Assembly: GCA_009733575.1 (NCBI GenBank)
Contig: ML769433.1
Coordinates: forward strand, 131,589 to 195,588
Direction: 5' to 3'
Length of the DNA: 64,000 bases
DNA from: Gymnopus androsaceus JB14
Taxonomy: Eukaryota; Basidiomycota; Agaricomycetes; Agaricales; Omphalotaceae
Shown: positions 22,229 to 32,180 of the stretch, one piece after another
How the letters are laid out: every line of letters begins with the position of its first letter
How positions within the stretch are numbered: the first letter of the stretch is position 1
The notes under the pieces: generated by a model
What the model saw: only the letters and a program-made list of their open reading frames with translations
Database searches by the model: none
What the model was told of the DNA's origin: nothing
Position numbers and translations under genes: made by a program

Positions 22229-23495
22229 TCCCCGACTCTCAAACGAAGTGCAGAGAAAGGGCCTTGTCTGCTGCGATCGGTCTTCCCACAGTAGAAAAAT
22301 CCACATTGGGCTAATCTAGTCTCTTATCCGTGCAATTTCTAATAAGAAATGTCATATTTGATGACATCCCTCTCCTTATATGGTTTATCTGACTGTGTTT
22401 GCCCGGTCCGATTACCATTTCTTGTAATACATTCCTCGTCATCCGGTCCGTCTCGGTAGTCAAGGGATGCGTCGTTATTGTAACTTGTCGCAAACTACTT
22501 CTCTTGCATACTCTGAATAAAGAACCCTTTTGGTCTCGGCAACACGCCATACAGCGTCCTGTTTCTCTTCCGAGACTATTTTTCCGTTGGTGCGTTGACA
22601 ACTCAAATACTTCAAAACTCAGGCACTTCTGGGCACAATCATTGCTTGCATCGCTTATCCTCTGAACCTCTGAACTATTGACAGTGCTTACCTCGAGGAG
22701 ATAACTGCTTTTAATATGGTATGTTGTCTTTGAGCACATCAGAATTCTATTTAATGGACTGTGAGGCTTCCGTTGAACAGCGATTGATTTTCTCTCATTG
22801 AACAACATCCAGAGATAGGTCTACTTTGCAATTGGAAGGACATCGATCCACTGCGACTCATGGTATCTGGTCCTGCTGGAGTGGTTAAATCTACTCTTGT
22901 CCAGGGCATTGCCAAATTGTTCAAAGAGCGCCTCTCTGAAGATCTTCTTATCACAACTACTCCCACTCCTGTTGCGGTTGCACATATTGGGGGGAAGCTG
23001 TTGCAATATTGGGCCAACACTGCGACTCTATCAAATGACCAATGTAATACTTTGCGTGTCGCAAAGTATCTTATTGTGAACAATGTCTTCCTATGTTTGG
23101 CCGATGTGTTGCATCACATCTTAGATGCCTTCGCATCTGCCCATGGACTGAAGGTTGGGGTGCTGAAGGGCAGCCATTCATTGGCGTTAGTTTCATTGTG
23201 CTCGGTGACTTAGGGCCCAACACATCCAATACAGGTGTAGGGTATGCTGAGGAGAATATCGAATGACAGCCTACAGGGATTTGGAGGACAGGGATTAGCT
23301 GGCAATGGCGGATTGACCTGGCGGACAACCTGGCCGCTTTCGCAAGGCTCGACTTCAAGTAATACCCATGGCCCTTCGTGCTAAGGTGTTATATAATTAA
23401 TCATATAGGGACTTCAGTATAATAAGAAAAGCGAAATTTGATTTGCCGGACTTAGCCGGGGAGTCGGGGACCTGCCGCTGCAGCGGCGCTAAGGA
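22229..23495 (+). mobile_element. non-autonomous Helentron-like (Helitron2-type) element
   Basis: Comparison with the empty site at 57521/57522 defines the insert to the base. It sits between two T residues with no target duplication. Its 5' end is TCCCCGACTC (22229-22238); the exact inverse, GAGTCGGGGA, lies at 23461-23470. A perfect 14-nt palindrome, GCCGCTGCAGCGGC (23474-23487), follows, 8 nt before the 3' end. Asymmetric terminal inverted repeats, a 3' subterminal hairpin and T|T insertion are the known hallmarks of Helentron/Helitron2 rolling-circle transposons. Inside is a relic of a Pif1-type helicase, the other expected component. No Rep domain is seen, so it is non-autonomous. Confidence 0.82.
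22800..23225 (+). pseudogene. relic of a Pif1-like helicase (Helitron helicase domain)
   Basis: The forward strand reads PLRLMVSGPAGVVKSTLVQ, a degenerate Walker A in which the Gly before Lys is Val. It is followed by ITTTPTPVAVAHIGGK (motif Ia of Pif1 proteins), DAKYLIV-like remains, FLCLADVLHHI and, in another frame, FIGVSFIVLGDLG. The order and spacing match the Pif1 helicase core. Frameshifts and lost residues make it non-functional. Confidence 0.7.
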
Positions 23496-23912
23496 TGGGT
23501 AAGGGAGGGTTTGGTAGGTGAGATAGAAGGGTAGGTGTCTCGGTGGTGGGTGGAGGTTAGCTTCAAGACAGACATCTTGTTCAAGGAGGTGTTGGACTGA
23601 AGAGCAAGAGGAAGCTCCTTTTATACAAGTAAGGTGGAACCAAGTCGGCGCAGTTGCAATTCTGCTGACCAGTTAAACAAGTCTTGTCATGCAATTTGAC
23701 ATCTCCCAGTAAACTCCTAAGTCAGTCGGAGCCTCTCCGGGGCAGTAATTGACTACTACACGGATGCTGGTCGGTGCAGTTTAACATTTTTGCTTACCAC
23801 TAAGGTATAATTCTTCGACGTGAAAATAACCAACTTCAGGACCATTTTTCAGTTCGTCAACAATAATCAGAATAATATGGCAGCTCTCAACGCTCAGCTA
23901 CCATACTGTAGA

Positions 23913-25478
23913 CTATCCAAAACTGATCTCATCCAAGGAACTTCCGAGTCTCACGGTCAACATGAAAGGGACTTGTATATAAGCCATCATCAAGCAATCA
24001 GGATCCATTAGGTATAGTACAAAGACCAGAACGAGGAACGGTAAATGCGAGAGCTCATACGCAAGAGCGTGCGTCAACAATGTGTCTTGAACACCGTATG
24101 CGTATTGATCGGCGACCATACGATTGAGGAAAGTCCATACGAAGTCTGAAGTATGGGTGAGAGAGGTCGAGGTGGCTGGTAAATGAATTTGCGGTATAGT
24201 AACATTCTGTGGACACGAAGGAGAACTAGCAGGAGTTGCTGACGTTAAGGGTAAACTTGTGGATAGTAGAGACCGCGGAGGAGAGAACCATACAGAGTCC
24301 CGGCGCCACTGGGAAACTCGTATTGGTGATAGTCGAGGGAGTACGCTAGTAGAAGGGATAGAAAAATTGTTTTGTTGATCCCAAAATGAAACCGCGTGTG
24401 CGACTGACTGAAACCTCGATTGGCGGTCAGAAATCAATGCGATAGGACTGGGATTAAAATGGATGTTGGCGCTTCTGATAGACTCCAGATCATCAACATC
24501 TTGAACGGAGCATCTTGGTCCAGGTAGGAAAGCGCATTGTGGACTTGTGAAAGGAGAAAATGGATTACCGTCCTTAAGAGCGGGAGAGACATTGCGTGAT
24601 TCTGTGATTATCTCTGGCAAAGAATCTTCATCGCCTAGAAAGAGATAGTAAGGTTAAAGCGATGCTGAAAGTTTGAACTGGAATTTTATTTACCGGACGG
24701 AATTTCGTTTGAAGGAGTGGAATCTGGCAAAGACGGCGAATCCGGGAGATGACGGACTGCTGGCGATGAAGGTGTCTCTAGAGAAGGTACTGGCGCTGAC
24801 ATCTAAAGGGGAATTTGAGATTGACTAAAAGCAAAGGTCATGACCGATAACGCACCTCGACATCCTCATCCTCATCCGGACTGACAGTGTATCGGCTACA
24901 GCGTTGTCTCGTCCCTTGGCACTCCGGGATGACTTTAGACGATCAATGAGGAGTTTATGCGACCACGATAGGTGACTTATGAGAGGAGGCTTGGTGTTCT
25001 TCCTTGAAGGCTGATCCTTCGCCCGAGATTCCAGCGATGGAGAGACTAGAAATGTCAGCGGAAAAATGAATGCATACTCCTTCATAACAGAAGCAAGAGG
25101 CTTACCTTGGAGTTTTAGATCGCCTTCTTCCTCGATCGCAACTTCTTCAATCTTGCGCGGCCGTTTGCAACCAATTTTCACGTTTTCCATGGGTACTTCT
25201 TCGTTGAGTTCTTTCTTCTCAGAATCAGCCAAGAGGATAGCATAGTGCGATTTAATGGAACAGAGAGCTGAAGCCAACGGCGTTGAGATATTCGTGAAAA
25301 AGAAGTTTCGAAAGACTCGAAGCAAGATCATTTCTACTGCGGCTTGGGATCTTCGACTCGAAATCGGATGTAAGTGAGCCAAATAGCGAACGTGACACGT
25401 GAGCATTAGAGCTGAGGAGTTGTGTGGAGCTCTTGAACGAAATACTGGAAACACTATTGAACTTTGAAGCTGAATCAA
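23913..25478 (-). CDS. hypothetical protein, probably disordered (exon structure uncertain)
   Basis: Reverse-strand frames at 25478-25106, 25045 to about 24860, about 24800-24710 and 24645-23913 can be joined with introns at 25105-25046 and about 24709-24650. The join between the second and third pieces is unclear: the strongest donor (24854, GTGCGT) gives the wrong phase, and a weaker one must be used. The predicted protein is Ser/Pro-rich with a basic patch (GCKRPRK) and ends in a hydrophobic segment (FLVLVFVLYLMD) that might be a membrane anchor. No family is recognised. It could also be a decaying gene; its 3' end abuts the SDR duplication boundary. Confidence 0.42.
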
Positions 25479-25954
25479 ATCACCTCAGCGATATCAACAT
25501 CCATACTATACTATCGTACACTTTGAGAATATGAAAGTCTTCGGTAACCCAGCGAGAAATAGCTTCCTTGCCAATTTCAATCTTTCAATCGTTCATTGCA
25601 ACATTTGAGAAATTGTAATCGGAAGAAATCAAGGAGAAAGCTTGATTTGCGCGTTCTTGAGTAGCGGAATCGAGAGCATCGAGAAAGAAATTCTCCAGCT
25701 CAAAGAACCCATAGAAAGGCATCGCTTGGGAGAAACAGGTAAGGCTTTTAAACCAACTCACCACGTGGGTCTCTCATTAGCGCCTGCCTCATTTTTGCTA
25801 ACTTGGCGCTTACGATTTGGCGATAGGACTCCGTCACTTGTGTAAAACTTGGTTCTCCCATAGCTGAGAGGTACATTACAATGATAGCTGGTGGCGACGG
25901 GCATGCTAATTTCCAGCTCTGCTAGGAGAATCCAGGATGTCCAGTGTAATCCAC

Positions 25955-26297
25955 TGGCAGACTCAAGAGGTGAATGATTCCTGAATCGGGTACACAAACC
26001 TGCTCGCATGGCCTTGACATGGGAATGATGAAGAAGTGATTAGCGCCCAGGAGCCAGTAGCGTTTTCTTACTTATATAGCCTTCAATCTCATACTCTTAC
26101 CATTTGATTAACTCTCTGGAAATGTACTTCGAGCTGCAGCATTTCACTCAAATCCTAGGCCCAAGCCACCAGTCAAGAGATGGCTTTCTGCCCTGGCAGC
26201 TCGGCGATGACTGGCGCTAATCACACTCCCATGTCAAAGCCATGCGAGCAGGTTTGTGTACCTGATTCAGGAATCATTCACCTCTTGGGCAGACTGC
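25955..26297. repeat. inverted repeat of about 90-100 bp arms
   Basis: The stretch 25955-26050 reappears inverted at 26211-26297 with few mismatches (shared core tcctgaatc.ggtacacaaacctgc), leaving about 160 bp between the arms. A third, more diverged copy forms the end of the tandem-kinase gene (4842-4911). This looks like a fold-back or MITE-type element; target duplications were not identified. Confidence 0.65.
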
Positions 26298-27065
26298 CAC
26301 CGAGGCAATGACTTCCCCCCCGAGTCGCCTCATACAGAATTGCGTTGTGCGCAGCTCAGTGGGGTCTGATCCACCCACCGCCGCGGTTAATTACCCTCTA
26401 CAGGATGGTTAGCAACATAACGCAATATGAACGAAAATTTTTTACACCCTTTCATCGTTCTATATGTGCGCAATACCGGTGCTCGGTTTCCGAGGATTCG
26501 CTAACAGATAAGTATTGGGATATAGACGTAAGTGAGTATACCGCTATTCCGATACATAATTCAATAACTAATGGCACGTCTTTTAAAACATGCGTACATC
26601 GTTCAAGCCCAGCTCCTGTATCCTGGTTCCTCCTTTCGACAAGAGCTATCTAGGATAACCTCTTTTTCTTCTGAGACAAGCAAGGGCTCCTGATCAAGAT
26701 CTTCCATAATAGCTTCAAATGGAGCAGGAGGTAGAAAGAGCGTTTCGAGAAGCGGTCCCATGAGCAAAATTCGATATGGGCCGTCATTAGTACGGGCGAT
26801 GTAGATCAACCAACGAAGGGACCTCAATGTCGTCAAACAGAAAGAAAGCAATCACACGAGATATATATTGAAAGTCTTTGTACAATACCCCAAGATCGAC
26901 ATTGGTTTCGTGTGAATGTTCGATAAACGGTTCAACGAGTCCGATAAGAATCCGCTGCCAGCTGCCAGCTTCCTCTGAGAGGTGCTTGGACGGCTAAGGT
27001 CTATGAAAGCTTCTTGGGTCCAATTTGCATATATATAATCATTCTATGGAGCTACTGCACGATGA
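26298..27065. other. intergenic
   Basis: No supported gene. A reverse-strand frame at 26603-26851 (reading SLRWLIYIARTNDGPYRI) looks protein-like but has no partner exons, so it may be a relic. Confidence 0.35.
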
Positions 27066-28149
27066 TCATGACACTCCAATTATCTTCCAAAATATCCTCC
27101 CAACCAGCTCGTTATCTCGGGATATTCTATACCCTAGTTCTTCATTTCGCTGATCAATATCCGCCTTGAAATCATCTGTGATGATGTCTAGTTTTGCCCG
27201 ACTATGGTCGATGAGCTTGGAAACGATGGCCAAGTGAATTCAGGATGCCCTTGCATGGTTAGGATATGTATTTGGTCGGGAGAGGGAAAGGAGGAGGAAT
27301 TGGGATCATGATCAGTTTCATAGTTCGTTGGTAGTATGAAAGCGGGGGAATCATTTGAAGGGGTATGAGAGAAGGGATTTGGGGTTGTGGTGAAATTATA
27401 CTTGGTCCCAACCGTCGATACCATTCCCTGGTTCATGGCTAAATCTGTTGTTGCAAGGAGGTGAAAACCCTGAGGAACGAACGGAACATGATCTCCATGA
27501 AATTGTTCGATGGTCTAAGGAACAAGTACTAAACCAAGTTGTGAATGCAGCGTGAGTACGCCACTCACCAGCTCATTCTCTACCCCAAATACACTCTTCC
27601 TACATCCGTGAGGCATATTTTAGTTGGACCGATCTCCCAATTCCCGTTGTTGTAGACACAGGTGCCGCCGAGGGCGAGGGATATAATTTGGTGTCCGAAA
27701 CAGAAACCGAATATCTTGACTCGAGGATGATCTCTCGCCAGATGAACAGTGAATGCGATCAGCTTCCGGATCCATTCGACATTATCGGCGTAGGCATTTG
27801 CAGCTGAGAGGATATCAAGAGTGAGTGAGTGCATGTAAGTAACGAATCAAATCGATACATATTTAAGGGACGCACCACTACCACTACACATAACTGCATC
27901 ATAACCATCGATCTGTTCCTCGGAAGGATACTCCATCTTGTGGACGACATCGTAAGAATCCATTGTCAGATAATCCACATCATCCAACGCATCCAAGCTG
28001 AGTTGTGATTTCGGAAAGGATTTACGCATCATGTCTTCAAAGATCTTGGGCTGATCGCCATGTTCTGTTCCGATTAGAGGAATTAGTGATTCGCATATGA
28101 GGAGTGCTATCGAGACTTTGGTTCTGGAGGGGGAAGTTGTTATAGACAT
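27066..28149 (-). pseudogene. class I glutamine-amidotransferase-like gene, frameshifted (copy A)
   Basis: It aligns along its whole length with the intact copy B (28719-29685), including the same two intron positions (27875-27804 and about 27550-27490). The nucleophile Cys (FGFCFGHQI) and the HPEF motif with the catalytic His/Glu survive. Relative to copy B one base is missing after LTDVG (near 27610), which brings a stop right before the second intron. Another base is missing just after HPEFTWP (near 27232). In the restored phase the remaining tail is still readable to a stop at 27066, so decay is recent. The start MSITTSPSRTKVSIALLICES is intact. Confidence 0.8.
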
Positions 28150-28718
28150 TGCGAGGAGATTTGTGGGGAAATAAGCACCTTCAGAGCCTACTTATAATGA
28201 ACGTCTCGGCCGGCAGCCCGTACAGATAAGCGCGGACATACAGAGTGTATAGAAAGCCAGCACTGAAATGCGAGACGTTGCACTTGCCCTCCAAACCTCT
28301 GCTTTCTGAACACGACCAGACCGTGAATCATTCGAAGTGAAGGTTACCCGTTTCTCAGCATGCAACTCTTTGCAGCTCGCCTTCGCAATGCTAAAACCCC
28401 ATTCATGCATCGTCAAATTCCATTTCCTGCAGGATCTCGGCGGTTTATATGTACCAGTTTCTTCCTTGAACATCTTGCGATAGAAGCGACGGTGTCTAGA
28501 AAACTGCGACATAAAATCATTGAATTTCTGGATTTCCGATTCACGGTCTAAATCAATCAAACCACATTGACGAGACACTTGCTCAGCTCTTCGTAAAAGC
28601 AACCAAGTTACAGTCGTACACACTTCGATCCAGTATTCAATCACTTTCATGGAAAAAAAAGGAGAAACGAAAGCAAGCGTCAAATTAAGCGCCTTCTCTT
28701 TCCTTCCTTATCGACATC

Positions 28719-29685
28719 ATGCCATCCAAATCCAAATCCATCGCACTCCTGGTCTGTGATACCCCAATGCCCGAGGTTGTTGCAGAATATGGAGAATACC
28801 CAAAAATATTCCACGATCTGATGAGGAAATCCCTTCCCGATGAACTCGGCTGGGAATTCATAATGGATGCTTACGACGTCGTACGCAAGATGGAGTACCC
28901 CTCTGAAGAAAAGATCAGCGAGTACGATGCATTTATGTATACTGGAAGTGGTAAGTGTAATTGAAAGCGATGGGATCTTGATTAATGTTCCTCAGCTGCA
29001 TCCGCATACGCTGATATTGAATGGATCCATAAGCTAGTCGAATTTACTGCACATTTAGCTAAAGATCACCCTCGAGTCAAGTTATTTGGTATCTGCTTTG
29101 GACACCAAATTATTTCTCTTGCACTCGGCGGTACATGCGTCAAGAATGAAGGGAAATGGGAGATTGGACCAACCAAGTTGCGTCTTACGGGATTAGGTGA
29201 GAGTGTATTTGGGTTGGAGAATGAGCTGGTAGGCCTCTCGATGGTATGTTAGACCTGTATTTCTCATCTCTTGCTGGCAGACGATCCAAGAAATGCATCA
29301 AGACCACGTTCCTTTTGTTCCACAAGGCTTCCACCTCCTTGCGTCCACAGATATATCCGTTAACCAGGGGATGGTGTCGGCTGTTGGAGCCCAGTATCAT
29401 TTTACTCCTACAACGGCGTCCAGATCTACTGCTTCCACTTCTAATCCATCCGATCCTCCCGACTCCATCTCACCAACTGAAATTCATATCATAACCGTTC
29501 AAGGTCATCCCGAATTCACGCGTCCCATCGTCTCGACAATGGTATCCAAGCGCGCCAAGCAGGGCATCGTCACTGACGATCTCAAAAAGGATGTCGATAA
29601 ACGAAATGAAGCGTTACCGGAGGACAAGCTCTCCGGAGATGGGGTCCTTATTGGGAGGGTATTCTGGAGCATCCTTGGCATTTGA
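28719..29685 (+). CDS. class I glutamine-amidotransferase-like protein (copy B, intact)
   Basis: Three exons (28719-28950, 28996-29228, 29281-29685) give about 289 residues. The GATase1 fold is marked by IALLVCDTP, the nucleophile elbow LFGICFGHQIISLALGG (Cys about 111) and HIITVQGHPEF with the catalytic His/Glu. Stand-alone proteins of this type resemble the glutaminase half of GMP synthase and are common in agarics, where the acceptor is unknown; some relatives hydrolyse gamma-glutamyl compounds. It is divergent from the frameshifted copy A, with about 570 bp between the starts. No signal peptide is visible, so it is probably cytosolic. Confidence 0.83.
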
Positions 29686-29975
29686 GCTGAAATTTTAGAG
29701 AGCACATGCATAACTTACCGATAGATATACCACACAGCTATAGATTATTGCTTGTTGAAGGGCTCGTTATCCTGTGAGTTGGGAACATTGATTCAGTATG
29801 AGTTACAACAAAATGTACCAAAAAATGTTGAAAGAAGGACTGGCATATCATCGCCAATAAGACCCTTCATTTTGGCGGCTCACGTGACTAAGTTGCGCAA
29901 TTTCATCACGTTCTCTTTCAACTTGTTTACTTCCTCGCGAGTCGGAGTCCGTGAAGCCAGCTCAGTTAATGTTAC

Positions 29976-30014
29976 AATCTGTATAATTAGCTAGACTAGC
30001 TAATTATACAGATT
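29976..30014. repeat. 39-bp near-perfect palindrome
   Basis: The 19-bp arm aatctgtataattagctag is followed by a single A and then its exact inverse. It lies inside the MITE and would extrude as a cruciform or form a long RNA hairpin. Confidence 0.9.
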
Positions 30015-30230
30015 TCGAAGGGCTAGCTACATATAGAGGTCTTCGAAGTAAATATATTGTCCCCTGACCGGCCTGACCTCTAATGTGTGGGCGCTGCCCC
30101 AGACTCCCTAGTCAACAGCGGTTGCACCTTAACTGACTAACCCAAACCTAACCACTGACCAAAGGGCTAAGCGCTGCGCGCATAAGAGCCAATCCCTAAC
30201 CAAGATAAACCGACCTTAACAAAAAAAATT

Positions 30231-30330
30231 TAAAAAAGAAGCAAGGCGGGATTTGAACCCTGCTAACAAAAACAAATGGACACCCATAGAGCATCTGGCA
30301 CCTGCGCTAAACCACTAAGCCAAATGAGTA
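30231..30330 (-). ncRNA. tRNA-like / SINE-like pol III module inside the MITE
   Basis: On the reverse strand TGGCTTAGTGG matches the pol III A box, GGTTCAAATCC matches the B box about 65 nt downstream, and a run of T residues (30231-30237 inverted) follows as a terminator. The T-arm stem pairs only partly and no acceptor stem is found, so this is a tRNA-derived relic or SINE head, not a working tRNA. Confidence 0.5.
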
Positions 30331-30503
30331 CAGGTTGTTTGGTAACGAGCACGTATAAGAGACCGTTGTGCTGAGATGACACCATACAGGTCATGTGATC
30401 CGCCAAAATGAAGGGTCTTATTGGCGATGATGACTGGCATATGAATTTTACCAAGCTCAAGAAGAAAAAAACCATCACGGACAGTGCAATATGCACACTA
30501 CAT

Positions 30504-30595
30504 GGCCTGACCGGGAATGGAACCCGGGACCTCTTCCAATGAAGGTGCCTAAACACCCGGGAACCTCCCGAAGGAAGAATCAAGACCATCAGGCC
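30504..30595 (-). pseudogene. tRNA-Pro(CGG)-like gene with intron, lacking its D loop
   Basis: The reverse strand has a perfect 7-bp acceptor stem (GGCCTGA/TCAGGCC, extendable to 10 bp) and a T arm CCGGG-TTCCATT-CCCGG directly against it. The anticodon arm is CTTCC-TTCGGGA...GGAAG with anticodon CGG and an intron of about 25 nt at the canonical place after position 37. The D arm reads GTCTTGATT where proline tRNAs have about seven more nucleotides, including the GG of the D loop. The T loop is TTCCATT instead of TTCAAAT. It is therefore probably a tRNA pseudogene. Confidence 0.62.
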
Positions 30596-31307
30596 ATGAA
30601 GGATGATACAGTCGTAAGGTGGCATCGAGATACCGTGGCAAATCATGCAGTCATAGAGCGCTTACCAAGACACTCTCACTCATCCCAAAACTCAGGCTCT
30701 GTGGACGGTCAAAATGTATCTTGAAGTATGTAGAACGGTCCTATATATGATATATATCCACAAGAATTGGTTTAAACAAATCCTTGGTTTGGGGTGAGCA
30801 TATTTGTAAGATTCTGGGTGCTGCACGAATTTGTTTTTGACCCTTACTCTTGAACTGTGCTTATGGTTAAACTTTAGATAGATTCAACTTGAATATGATC
30901 TCGCCAATATATCCTTTGTATGGGTTTTGTGCTCTTTTGGTTATGATATGCCTAGTTTCCCTCCCGGAAAATAATATGTCACACCATACTATATAACACC
31001 ACTGGCTCGTTCCTCCTTCAGGCATAAGAATGTTTTTATTTGAGAGTAATTGTGCAGATAAGATAGCTACATGGTACTCAATTGTCATAAAATGCCTCTA
31101 CCAGCTATATGTGACAGAGTGTCTCGTCGACTGGTTCTGGTCCGATTTCGGCACCCACGAACAATCCATCTTTCAAATGGGACTTTATACAAATCTGGAA
31201 TAATGTGTGCAAGGGTTTTCTTTCTGATGGTCCCCGAGACCCGATTCCCCAGGGTGTCTCGATAAGCGCTCAATGACTATACTATTTGCTCCTGCCAGTC
31301 ACCAACG
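30596..31307. other. intergenic
   Basis: No gene is seen; several AT-rich stretches (for example 30735-30760) are present. Confidence 0.4.
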
Positions 31308-31995
31308 ATGGCCGTTAATGTCATATTCAACTTGGTCAACACCAACCAACTGGAAAACGCGATACGGCTAGAGCTAGAAGGTAATCGATATCACTAACCA
31401 TCTGCCGCGCTAGCATAACTTCTACTTTTCAGGATATCCTACGGATGAAGCTGCCTCCCTTGAATCTTTCCGGTGAATCTCTACTTTCCTCAATTCTTGA
31501 AGGACCTCTTACTCCCTTTGTAGCCTCCGCCAATTCCTGGCCGGAGAATTGTTTCTCGGCGCGTTCAGACCTGGTTCTTCCTCTCCAGAACTGGTCGGGT
31601 TCATCTGCGGTACTCGTGCCTCTGGATCCACCCTAACTCATGAATCCATGTCGCAACACACCCCAGATGGACCCTCTGTCTGCATACATTCCGTCTGCGT
31701 CTCTGCTTCCTACCGCAGACAAGGCATCGCTTTAGGGCTTTTGAAGGAATACTTCTCCAGGGTGCTTCGCTGTCAGCCAAAAGTCGAACGTATTCTTCTT
31801 ATAGCTCACGAAGAGCTTATACCGCTCTACGTTAAAGCAGGATTTGAGCTAGTGGGAAAAAGTAGTGTGGCGCATGGTGCGCGTCCTTGGTATGAGATGT
31901 GTTTGGTCTTGCCGCCAATGCCCTTCGAGGAGGTCGACCCTCTTATCTCTGGTGGGGATGTGTGTTCCGTCGAGCATTTGCCAGTCGAATATTAA
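31308..31995 (+). CDS. GNAT-family N-acetyltransferase, arylalkylamine/serotonin N-acetyltransferase-like
   Basis: Three exons (31308-31380, 31433-31472, 31524-31995) give about 194 residues, the normal length for this group. The N-terminus LENAIRLELEGYPTDEAASL is the substrate-side signature of AANAT-like enzymes. VCIHSVCVSASYRRQGIALG is the acetyl-CoA pyrophosphate loop (RRQGIA fits Q/R-x-x-G-x-G/A), and LYVKAGFELVG with WYEMCLVL closes the fold. It transfers acetyl from acetyl-CoA to a primary amine, probably in the cytosol; the physiological amine in fungi is unknown. Confidence 0.85.
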
Positions 31996-32180
31996 ATGCA
32001 TTAGATTTGTCAGGAAGACAGATCATGGACGCGATGTTCAATCTGAATCATACATAAGTAAGTAGTGCACACATAGATACTCATACTAAATAAATGATTT
32101 GCTTGAATCCGAAACACAGATTAAATAAACGCCTCTGAAACCCAGTCTGTTTGAACTTCTTTGCGCTTCCACATCATCTT
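31996..32180. other. short convergent intergenic gap
   Basis: It lies between the 3' ends of the acetyltransferase and MetE-like genes and has no features. Confidence 0.4.

Larger units (their letters stand above)
21323..23575 (-). pseudogene. SDR oxidoreductase gene interrupted by a transposon (copy 1)
   Basis: The 3' coding parts (21537-21323 and 22228-21604) are almost identical to the intact SDR at 56616-57601: TGGGGGIGFEIA cofactor motif, NAAH, and STYSMTKAAF with the catalytic Tyr/Lys. The first 26 codons, including the ATG at 23575, are displaced to 23575-23496 by the insertion. The codon split is CA|A. Unless the 1267-bp insert were spliced out exactly, no full protein can be made. 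An in-frame TTG inside the insert (22242) would give a product lacking the native N-terminus but keeping the Rossmann glycines. Confidence 0.88.
20735..23868. repeat. segmental duplication, copy 1 (partner 56027-57949)
   Basis: The segment matches 56027-57949 in the same orientation with only scattered substitutions and small indels, apart from the 1267-bp insertion at 22229-23495. It begins at the shared ggacgaatgcca and ends at cgtcaacaataa. It carries the SDR gene plus about 600 bp of 3' flank and 300 bp of promoter. Confidence 0.9.
29847..30431. mobile_element. Mutator-like MITE with 42-bp terminal inverted repeats
   Basis: The ends 29847-29888 and 30390-30431 are inverted copies of each other over 42 bp with two mismatches, both starting atcatcgccaataagaccc. 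The element is flanked by the 9-bp direct repeat gactggcat (29838-29846 and 30432-30440). Long TIRs with a 9-bp target duplication are the signature of Mutator-superfamily elements. At 585 bp with no coding capacity it is non-autonomous. It contains a 39-bp perfect palindrome and a tRNA-like pol III module. Confidence 0.85.

Noticed and set aside
28192..28683. Long reverse-strand open frame of 163 codons between the amidotransferase copies
   Set aside because: No motif, first ATG well inside the frame, and it fills the divergent promoter region of two real genes; probably chance.
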